Both the position numbers and the translations under genes were made by a program. Positions 57,530 to 64,000 of a stretch of 64,000 nt of DNA are shown one piece after another. Position 1 is the first letter of the stretch. Each line of letters opens with the position of its first letter. Location: the NCBI RefSeq assembly GCF_004297125.1, contig NZ_SCVD01000014.1, forward strand, positions 62,001 to 126,000, given 5' to 3'. The stretch is from Phenylobacterium sp. (GTDB lineage Bacteria > Pseudomonadota > Alphaproteobacteria > Caulobacterales > Caulobacteraceae). Under the pieces are notes generated by a model. That model was not told the DNA's origin, did not search any database, and saw only the letters and a program-made list of their open reading frames with translations.

Positions 57530-59734
57530 CTAAGTCTTGACGAACGGCTGGCTCAAGGTCGGCCGGCCGGTGATGGCGAGCAGGGCGTTCGCGACGGCCG
57601 GGCCGATCACCGGCGTCCCGGGCTCACCCACGCCACTGGGCGGGGCGGTGGAGGGGACGATATAGGTCTCCACGGTGGGCGCCTCGGAGTTCCGCAGCAC
57701 GCGATAGGTGTCGAAGTTCTGCTGGTCCACCACGCCGCCGGTCAGGGTGATGCTCCCGAACAGCGCCGCCGACAGGCCGTAGCAGGTGCCGCCTTCCATC
57801 TGCGCGGCGATCTGGTCGGGCGAGATGGCCGTGCCGCAGTCGATGGCGGTGACCACCCGGCCCACCCTTGGCGTCCCGTTCTCGACCTTCACCTCGGCGA
57901 CCTGGGCCACGACCGAGCCGAAGCTCTCGTGAACCGCCACGCCGCGCGTCCAGCCGTCGGCGGCGGGGGTGGTCCAGCCGGCCTTCTCCGCCGCCAGGTT
58001 CAGGACGGTCAGGTGCCGGCCCGCGCCGGCCTTCTGGTAGAGCGCACGGCGGTACTCCACCGGGTCCTTGCCCGCCTTCTTGGCCAACTGGTCGATGGTG
58101 TGCTCCATCACATAGGCGGTGTGGGTCGCGCCCACCGAACGCCACCACAGCACGGGCACGCCGGCGTCCGGGGTGATCAGCTGGGCGTCCACGATCGGTG
58201 TCGCCTTCAGGTACGGCGAGCCCATCGCGCCCTCGACCGCGGTGAAGTCGATGCCCCCGCCGCCCGGCGATCCGGGAGGCGCCCCCTTCATGATCGACTG
58301 GGTGACGATCCGGTGCTTCCAGGTCGCCGGGAAGCCTTGGGCGTCGGTGGTGACCCGCACCGCGTGGTGGACCAGCGGCCGGTAGTAGCCCGCCCGCATG
58401 TCGTCCTCGCGGGTCCAGACCAGCTTCACCGGCCGGCCCTTGCCGACCTTCTTGGCGATGTGGACGCACTCGGTGACGTAGTCGGACTGGAAGTTCGCCC
58501 GCCGGCCGAACGAGCCGCCGGCGAACAGGGTCTCGATCTGGATGGAGCCAGGCAGGGCCATGACGATGCCGGCCGTGTTGATCTGGTCCAGGGTCGGGGT
58601 CTGCGAGCCGAAGATCAGCTTGGTCGGGCCCTTGCCCACCATGGCCACGCAGTTCATCGGCTCCATGGCGGCGTGGGCCAGGTAGGGGAAGTCGTAGGTG
58701 ACGTCGATGGCGGCGGTTCCGCCGGCCGCCTTGGCGGCGTCGCCCTTGGAATCGAAGCCTTTCCAGCCCTTCTTCTTGTCGTCCGGGGCCGGCGTCTTGC
58801 CGGACGCCAGGTCCTTGAACTCGGCCAGGATCTGGGCCGAGCTGCGCGTCTCGGCCTTGGACTCGTCCCACTCGACCTTGAGCGCGTCGCGGCCCTGCTT
58901 AGCGGCCCAGGTGGAGTTGGCCACCACGGCCACGCCGGTGGGGATCTCGTAGACGGCGGTCACGCCGGCGGTCTTCTTGGCCTCGGTCGCGTCAAACGAC
59001 TTCACCTTGGCGCCGAACTTCGGCGCGTGGGCGACCATGGCCACCAGCATGTCGGGTAGGCGGACGTCCTGGGTGTAGCGGGCCGTGCCGTTGCTCTTGG
59101 CCGCGCTGTCCTTGCGGCGCACGCGGTTGGTGCCCACCAGGGTGAAGGTCTTGGGGTCCTTCAGCTTCGGCGCCTCGGGCGGCGCGACCTTGGCCGCGTC
59201 GGCCACCAGCTCGCCGAAGCCGGACTGCTTGCCGGAGGGGTGGGCGATCACGCCGTTGGTCACGGTGATCTCCCCGGCCGACACACCCCACTTGGCGGCG
59301 GCCGCCGACACGAACATCGCCCGCGCCGCGGCGCCGGCCGTGCGCAGCTGGGTCCAGGAGTTGGCGATGGCCGACGAGCCGCCGGTGCCCTGGGTGCCGC
59401 CCATGTTGACGTTGCCGTAGAGCTTGGCGTTGGCGGCGGCCTGCTCGACCTTCACCTTGGTCCAGTCGGCGTCCAGTTCCTCGGCGGCGATGGCCGCCAG
59501 GCCCGCGTGGTTGCCCTGGCCGAACTCGATGTGCTTGGAGATGACCGTCACGGTCCCGTCGGGGCTGAATTTCAGGAACGGCCCGAAGGCGCCGACCTCC
59601 ACCTTCGACCCGGCCGACAGGGCGTCCGGCAGCGAGCAGCCAACCAGCAGCGACGTTCCGGCCAGGGCGGAGCCGACGACCAGCACCTCGCGCCGGCTGG
59701 CCGCGGAGACGATGTCCTTGAAGGGCTTGTTCAT
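57530..59734 (-). CDS. Xanthine-dehydrogenase-family molybdopterin subunit (isoquinoline 1-oxidoreductase beta-like)
   Basis: 734 residues from ATG 59734. A twin-arginine-like leader ([21 protein letters not shown]) suggests export. Molybdenum-domain motifs include [79 protein letters not shown] and the C-terminal [18 protein letters not shown], with the catalytic Glu. The domain order follows the IorB type, in which the Mo subunit is one fused chain and no FAD subunit exists. Electrons therefore pass through the 2Fe-2S subunit at 59743 to a cytochrome. The substrate is unknown. Confidence 0.93.
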   Translation of the reverse strand: MNKPFKDIVSAASRREVLVVGSALAGTSLLVGCSLPDALSAGSKVEVGAFGPFLKFSPDGTVTVISKHIEFGQGNHAGLAAIAAEELDADWTKVKVEQAAANAKLYGNVNMGGTQGTGGSSAIANSWTQLRTAGAAARAMFVSAAAAKWGVSAGEITVTNGVIAHPSGKQSGFGELVADAAKVAPPEAPKLKDPKTFTLVGTNRVRRKDSAAKSNGTARYTQDVRLPDMLVAMVAHAPKFGAKVKSFDATEAKKTAGVTAVYEIPTGVAVVANSTWAAKQGRDALKVEWDESKAETRSSAQILAEFKDLASGKTPAPDDKKKGWKGFDSKGDAAKAAGGTAAIDVTYDFPYLAHAAMEPMNCVAMVGKGPTKLIFGSQTPTLDQINTAGIVMALPGSIQIETLFAGGSFGRRANFQSDYVTECVHIAKKVGKGRPVKLVWTREDDMRAGYYRPLVHHAVRVTTDAQGFPATWKHRIVTQSIMKGAPPGSPGGGGIDFTAVEGAMGSPYLKATPIVDAQLITPDAGVPVLWWRSVGATHTAYVMEHTIDQLAKKAGKDPVEYRRALYQKAGAGRHLTVLNLAAEKAGWTTPAADGWTRGVAVHESFGSVVAQVAEVKVENGTPRVGRVVTAIDCGTAISPDQIAAQMEGGTCYGLSAALFGSITLTGGVVDQQNFDTYRVLRNSEAPTVETYIVPSTAPPSGVGEPGTPVIGPAVANALLAITGRPTLSQPFVKT

Positions 59735-59742
59735 GGCGTTCC

Positions 59743-60249
59743 TTAGGCGGCCGGCGACGGCGCGGGGGCGGCGGCAGGTTCGGCAGAGACAGCAGGTGCG
59801 GCGGGCGCCGCCGCGGCTTCCTTGATCGCCGCGCGGATGCGCTGATAGGCGCCGCAGCGGCAGATGTTGCCGTCCATGGCCCCGGTGATCGCCGCGTCGT
59901 CCGGCTTCGGATTGGCGGCCAGCAGCGCGCAGGCGCTCATGATCTGGCCCGACTGGCAGTAGCCGCACTGCGGCACGTCCAGCTTCACCCAGGCCTGCTG
60001 CAGCGGATGATTGCCGCCCAATCCCTCGATGGTGGTGATTTTCGCGGCGCCCAGGGCGGAAATCGGCACCTGGCATGAACGGATCGGCTGGCCGTCCGCC
60101 AGCACGGTGCAGGCCCCGCATTGCGCGACCCCGCAGCCGTATTTCGTACCGGTCAGGCCCAGTTCATCTCTGAGCACCCATAGCAGCGGTGTGTCCGGCG
60201 GCGAGTTGACGTTCAAAGCCCGCCCGTTCACATCCACTGTCGTCGCCAT
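59743..60249 (-). CDS. 2Fe-2S subunit of the isoquinoline-oxidoreductase-like enzyme
   Basis: 168 residues. The N-terminal plant-type 2Fe-2S site is [14 protein letters not shown] (C39, C44, C47, with C59). The C-terminal all-helical cluster is [16 protein letters not shown] and [11 protein letters not shown]. Residues after 145 are an Ala/Pro tail. It passes electrons from the molybdenum centre of the subunit encoded 8 bases downstream. The tail may dock to a membrane cytochrome. Confidence 0.95.
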   Translation of the reverse strand: MATTVDVNGRALNVNSPPDTPLLWVLRDELGLTGTKYGCGVAQCGACTVLADGQPIRSCQVPISALGAAKITTIEGLGGNHPLQQAWVKLDVPQCGYCQSGQIMSACALLAANPKPDDAAITGAMDGNICRCGAYQRIRAAIKEAAAAPAAPAVSAEPAAAPAPSPAA

Positions 60250-60377
60250 GAGGCTGCTCCACAGACTGATTTGGCTTCGATCCTAACGTTGTTCAGACCG
60301 CCGCGTAAATTCCAACCTTGGTATGAAGTGCGGCCGAAGGGTAGTCCGCGCTCGTCCGACGAACTCCAGGAGACCCC

Positions 60378-60719
60378 ATGCTTCGCCTCGCCGCCGCCGC
60401 CGCCCTGGCCCTCTCGCTCGCCGCCGCGCCCGCCCTGGCCGCCGATGGAGCGCAGTTGTTCAACATGCAGTGCAAGATGTGCCACGGCGGCTCGCCGATG
60501 GGGCCCAGCCTGGCTGGCGTCGCGGGTCAGAAGATCGGCGAGGGGACCTTCGCCTTCTCCCCGGCGCTGAAAAACAAGGAAGGCGTGTGGACCGACGCCA
60601 ACCTCGACGCCTTCCTCAAGAGCCCGACGACCTTCGCGCCCGGCACCAAGATGATGATCTCGGTGCCCAACGACGAGAACCGCGCCGCCCTGGTCGCCTA
60701 CATCAAGACCCTGAAATAG
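60378..60719 (+). CDS. Small c-type cytochrome
   Basis: 113 residues with a signal peptide (MLRLAAAAALALSLAAAPALA). A single heme site CKMCH (C32, C35, H36) and a distal methionine in GTKMMISVPNDENRAALVAYI define a class I cytochrome c. AGGAG lies 6 bases before the ATG. It is divergent from the molybdoenzyme operon, 128 bases away, and could be its periplasmic electron acceptor, as cytochromes are for IorAB-type enzymes. Confidence 0.94.
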   Translation: MLRLAAAAALALSLAAAPALAADGAQLFNMQCKMCHGGSPMGPSLAGVAGQKIGEGTFAFSPALKNKEGVWTDANLDAFLKSPTTFAPGTKMMISVPNDENRAALVAYIKTLK

Positions 60720-60721
60720 CG

Positions 60722-61606
60722 ATGGACGCCTTCCCCGCCTTCTTCCCGCTGGCCGGCCGCTCGGTGGCCATCGCGGGCGAAGGCGAGGCCGCGGAGGCTA
60801 AGGTCCGCCTGTTCGCGGGCTCCCCGGCGATCCTGGTGCGTCTGACCGGCGCGGAGGCGCTCGATCCGCGATCCTATGCCGGCATGACCCTGGCCTTCGT
60901 GGCCGGCGACGACGACCGGTGGGCGATGGCCGCCGCGGAAGCCGCCCGCGCCGCCCACGTGCCGGTGAACGTGGTCGATCGGCCGGCGCTCTGCGACTTC
61001 ACCACCCCCGCCGTCATCGACCGGGGCGAGGTGGTGGCCGCCATCGGCACCGGCGGCGCCTCGCCCATGCTGGCCACCATGCTGCGCCACGACATCGAGG
61101 CCCGCGTGCCGGAGGGGACCGGCCGTGTCGCCGCCCTGTTCCGCAGCCTCCAGGACGAGGTCCGCGGCGCCCTGCCCGAGGCTCACGCCCGCCGCCGTTT
61201 CCTGCGCGCCGCCCTGAATGGCCCGGCCGCCGAGGCCGCCATCGCCGGCGACATGGAGGGCGCGAAGGAACGCCTGCGGGCGGCGCTGTTCGACAGCCCC
61301 CACATCTCGGGCGCGGTCCAGTATATCGACGCCCGCGGCCCGGCCGACCTGCTCACCCTGCGGGCGGCGCGTGCGCTGTCGGCGGCGGACGTCCTGGTCT
61401 GCGATCCCGAGGCCCACGCCGACGTCCTGGCCCTGGCGCGCCGCGACGCCGAGCGGCTCGACGCCCGCACGGTCGGTCAGCTCGCCGAGCTGGCCGCCGA
61501 GGGCCTGGCCGTCGCGCGCCTGATCACCGGTTCCGGCTGGCGCACAGAGCGGGCGGCGCTGGAAGCGGCGGGTGTGACGACGGAGGTCGTGCCCATCGCC
61601 TCGTGA
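60722..61606 (+). CDS. Siroheme-synthase-like protein (precorrin-2 dehydrogenase part with truncated methylase)
   Basis: 294 residues. Residues 1-205 match the CysG N-terminal domain: FFPLAGRSVAIAGEGEAAEAKVRLF, VPVNVVDRPALCDFTTPAVIDRGEVVAAIGTGGASPMLATMLR and a helical dimerisation part. Residues 215-294 begin like a uroporphyrinogen methyltransferase (ARGPADLLTLRAARALSAADVLVCD) but stop after about 80 residues instead of 240. It would make siroheme precursors by NAD-dependent oxidation and ferrochelation. It follows the cytochrome gene by 2 bases. Confidence 0.88.
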   Translation: MDAFPAFFPLAGRSVAIAGEGEAAEAKVRLFAGSPAILVRLTGAEALDPRSYAGMTLAFVAGDDDRWAMAAAEAARAAHVPVNVVDRPALCDFTTPAVIDRGEVVAAIGTGGASPMLATMLRHDIEARVPEGTGRVAALFRSLQDEVRGALPEAHARRRFLRAALNGPAAEAAIAGDMEGAKERLRAALFDSPHISGAVQYIDARGPADLLTLRAARALSAADVLVCDPEAHADVLALARRDAERLDARTVGQLAELAAEGLAVARLITGSGWRTERAALEAAGVTTEVVPIAS

Positions 61607-61696
61607 ACCCCCCGGGCGGGATGAGAACGCAACCATTGGTTGGGGTATTGTTCTGAGGCGATCATGTAGTGTTCCCTCAAGCCTGGGGACAAAGGC

Positions 61697-63499
61697 ATGA
61701 CCGATCGACCGAAAAAGACCCGATCCGGGCGTAACGCGGTGGAGAGCAGGCGACGGCTCGAAGGCATCGTCGCGTCGGCGATGGACGGGATCATCACCGT
61801 CAACGACGAGCAACGGGTCGTCCTGTTCAACCCGGCCGCGGAGCGCATGTTCGGCCTGTCGGCGGCCGACGCGCTGGGCCAGCATATCTCCCGCTTCATG
61901 CCGATCCGGTACCGCGAGACGCACGCCGCCCACATCCAGCGCTTCGCCGCCACAGGGGTCACCAATCGCCAGATGGGATCGTTGGGGGAGATCAGCGGCC
62001 TGAGAGCCGACGGGGAGGAATTCCCGATCGAGGCGTCGATCTCCCAGGTGCAGGTGGGCGGGGAGCGCCTCTCCACCGTCATCCTCCGCGACATCACCGA
62101 GCGCATGGTGGCCGTGGACGCCCTGCGCGAGAGCCGCCGGCGGATGGAAGGCATCGTCGAGTCGGCGATGGACGCGCTGATCACCGTCGACGAGCAGCAC
62201 CGCATCATGCTGTTCAACCCGGCGGCAGAGCGGATGTTCGGGGTCCCCGCCGCCGAGGCGATCGGCGCGCCGCTCGAGAGCTTTATCCCAGAGCGGTTTA
62301 GGGCTGGTCATGCGGAGCACATCCGCAGGTTCAAGGTCGCCGGGGTCACCAACCGCCGAATGGGCGCGCTCGGCGCCGTGAGCGGCCTGCGGGCCAACGG
62401 CGAGGAATTCCCCGTCGAGGCGTCGATTTCACAGGTGGAGGTGGGCGGGGAGCGCCTCTCCACCGTCATCCTCCGCGACATCACCGAGCGTCGGGCGAAC
62501 GAGGAGGCCCGGCACCTGCTGGCCCGCGAGGTGGATCACCGCGCCAAGAACGCCCTGGCGGTGGTCCAGGCCGTGGTCTCGCTGACCCGCGCGGCCACCA
62601 AGGAAGATTTCGTCGCCGCGGTGCGCGGGCGCGTCGCGGCCCTGGGCCGCGCCCATTCCCTGCTCGCGCAGAACCGCTGGGAAGGCGGCGACCTGGCCCA
62701 GATCTCCACGGATGAGACCACGGCCTATCACCGGGGCGGTCAGGTCAGGATTTCCGGACCCGCCTTCCTGCTGCCGCCCAATGCGGTGCAGCCCGTCAGC
62801 CTGCTGATCCACGAGCTCGCCACCAACGCCGTGAAGTATGGCGCGCTGTCGGTCGACTCCGGGCGGGTGGACATCGACTGGACGATCCTCCCCGCCGGCG
62901 GTCTGGAGTTGCGTTGGATCGAGTCCAAGGGGCCGCCGGTGCGGGAACCCGCCGCGGCGGGCTTCGGCTCGACGCTCGTGAGGGAGGTGACGACCCGCCA
63001 GCTCGGGGGATCGCTGGACATCGAGTGGCCCTCCAGCGGCCTGCGCCTCGCCGCCACCCTGCCGCTGAAGGCCTACCGTCCCGACCACGCCGCTCCGGCC
63101 GCTGTCGTCGATCCGGCCTCGCCCGGCGCCGTCGAAGGCCGTGGACGCGGGCGCCTGCTGGTTGTGGAGGATGAATCCCTGATCGCCATGGCGGTCTGCC
63201 AGGACCTGGCGTCGCTGGGGTGGAGCATCATCGGGCCGGCCGCCTCCGTCGAGGAGGCCCGGCGGCTGCTGAAGGGAATCGCCTTGCCGGACGCGGCCGT
63301 GCTGGACGTCAATCTCGCGGGCCAGTCCGTCTATCCCCTCGCGGAATGGCTTCAGTCCCAGCAGGTGCCCTTCGTCTTCTGTTCGGGCTACGAGCAGCTT
63401 GAGGACCATCCCAACTATGAGGCGTGGCCACGGGTCCGCAAGCCGGTGGACATCCAGGCGCTCGACGGCGAACTGCGCCGCGCCCGCGAGGCCGCCTAA
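61697..63499 (+). CDS. PAS-PAS-HWE histidine kinase-receiver hybrid with duplicated PAS
   Basis: 600 residues. Two PAS domains (about 17-136 and 146-265) share the same sequence pattern (SRRR-L/M-EGIV, LFNPAAERMFG, GERLSTVILRDITER). They are followed by an HWE site VDHRAKNALAVVQAVV (H281), an ATPase with LIHELATNAVKYGALS and GFGSTLVREV, and a receiver from about 492 (LVVEDESLIAMAV, VLDVNLAG). No membrane segment. It is of the same design as the kinase at 7768-9177. The two PAS coding segments share a 52-base identical stretch. Confidence 0.92.
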   Translation: MTDRPKKTRSGRNAVESRRRLEGIVASAMDGIITVNDEQRVVLFNPAAERMFGLSAADALGQHISRFMPIRYRETHAAHIQRFAATGVTNRQMGSLGEISGLRADGEEFPIEASISQVQVGGERLSTVILRDITERMVAVDALRESRRRMEGIVESAMDALITVDEQHRIMLFNPAAERMFGVPAAEAIGAPLESFIPERFRAGHAEHIRRFKVAGVTNRRMGALGAVSGLRANGEEFPVEASISQVEVGGERLSTVILRDITERRANEEARHLLAREVDHRAKNALAVVQAVVSLTRAATKEDFVAAVRGRVAALGRAHSLLAQNRWEGGDLAQISTDETTAYHRGGQVRISGPAFLLPPNAVQPVSLLIHELATNAVKYGALSVDSGRVDIDWTILPAGGLELRWIESKGPPVREPAAAGFGSTLVREVTTRQLGGSLDIEWPSSGLRLAATLPLKAYRPDHAAPAAVVDPASPGAVEGRGRGRLLVVEDESLIAMAVCQDLASLGWSIIGPAASVEEARRLLKGIALPDAAVLDVNLAGQSVYPLAEWLQSQQVPFVFCSGYEQLEDHPNYEAWPRVRKPVDIQALDGELRRAREAA

Positions 63500-63602
63500 C
63501 GCTGAGGCGCCGGGGACGGGTCGCCTCGCCGACACCGGAACCTTCCTTGACAGCCGTGCTCCCGGAGGGTCGCATCGCTCCCGGCGTCTTGAGGGGATTT
63601 CC

Positions 63603-64000
63603 ATGCGTAGGATCGTGACCGCGTCGCTGCTGGCGCTGGCCTGGGCGAGCACGGCTTCGGCCCAGCCGGTCGATCCGAAGATCGCCGCCCGGGTCGAGAA
63701 GGTGCTGCAGAAGACGCCGCTGATCGACGGGCACAACGACCTGCCGGGCGAGATTCGTGGTCGGGTCGGCGGCGACGTCGGCAAGCTGGACCTGCGCGCC
63801 GACACCTCGAAGCTGCCCGGCGAGCGTCCCGGCGCCATCGGCCTGATGACCGACATTCCGCGCCTCAAGGCCGGCCACGTGGGCGGCCAGTTCTGGTCGG
63901 TGTTCATCTCGCCGCAGTTCGACGGGCCGATCGCCGTCCAGATGACCCTGGAGCAGATCGACATCGTGAAGGGGATGGCCACGCGCTATCCCGACGTCTT
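63603..64000 (+). CDS. Membrane dipeptidase (peptidase M19), cut by the right edge
   Basis: The first 132 residues are visible. A signal peptide (MRRIVTASLLALAWASTASA) is followed by KVLQKTPLIDGHNDLPGEIR, whose H-x-D is the first metal-ligand pair of M19 renal-dipeptidase-type enzymes, and by RLKAGHVGGQFWSVFISPQ. The frame stays open to the last base. Such enzymes cleave dipeptides, including those with D-amino acids, in the periplasm. Confidence 0.93.
   Translation, partial: MRRIVTASLLALAWASTASAQPVDPKIAARVEKVLQKTPLIDGHNDLPGEIRGRVGGDVGKLDLRADTSKLPGERPGAIGLMTDIPRLKAGHVGGQFWSVFISPQFDGPIAVQMTLEQIDIVKGMATRYPDV

Noticed and set aside
1..64000. CRISPR arrays, insertion sequences, rRNA operons
   Set aside because: No regularly spaced repeats, transposase motifs or rRNA sequence were seen on reading either strand.

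Overview
The window is GC-rich, densely coding chromosomal DNA from an alphaproteobacterium, most probably a member of the Caulobacteraceae (Caulobacter or Phenylobacterium type). The main reasons are a phyR / nepR / ecfG / phyK general stress locus followed by a cheR, a single-domain receiver and chpT; a full CtrA box (TTAA-N7-TTAA); HWE-type histidine kinases; TonB-dependent receptors; and a PEPxxWA-CTERM protein. No rRNA, tRNA, CRISPR array, insertion sequence or complete prophage was seen.

Layout. 0-7.5 kb is mixed: an HTH protein cut by the left edge, an AraC regulator with a divergent monooxygenase-like gene, a DUF6152 protein, a solitary 762-residue protein with a PD-(D/E)XK-like motif, an LprI-like membrane protein and a CoA transferase. 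7.7-20 kb is a stress and signalling block: an HWE kinase-receiver hybrid, several small membrane proteins and lipoproteins, then phyR, nepR, ecfG, phyK, an entericidin-like lipoprotein, cheR, a receiver and chpT. Nine sequences in this block match the EcfG promoter form (GGAAC, 16-18 bases, then CGTT or a close variant); a tenth lies before a CBS-domain gene at 42.8 kb. One of them drives no convincing ORF but is followed by a structured segment ending in a hairpin, so I propose an EcfG-dependent small RNA at 13435-13556.

20-36 kb is dominated by molybdenum cofactor genes: mocA-like, moaA, moaD, moaE, a frameshifted formate-dehydrogenase-like gene, fdhD, moaB, moaC, xdhC and moeA, interrupted by glmS, an aldo/keto reductase and an M24 peptidase. 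35-42 kb holds an aminotransferase-fold protein lacking the usual catalytic lysine, coupled to a sulfotransferase-like gene, then peptidases, a dienelactone hydrolase, a lysoplasmalogenase homologue, a nitroreductase and a cell-wall transglycosylase. 42-52 kb holds a PEP-CTERM protein, alanine dehydrogenase, a solitary ExbD, a COG0523 metallochaperone and a CDF exporter flanking a Zur-like box, and a serine beta-lactamase-like protein.

52-64 kb holds a membrane-anchored winged-helix regulator divergent from a TonB receptor and PepSY operon, with a tandem 10-base repeat between them; an isoquinoline-oxidoreductase-like molybdoenzyme (two subunits) that would use the cofactor made by the 20-36 kb genes; a cytochrome c; a siroheme-synthase-like protein; a PAS-PAS-HWE-receiver kinase with a recent internal duplication; and a membrane dipeptidase cut by the right edge. 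Intergenic palindromic repeats occur near 2.8, 29.6, 35.1, 48.2 and 50.4 kb.
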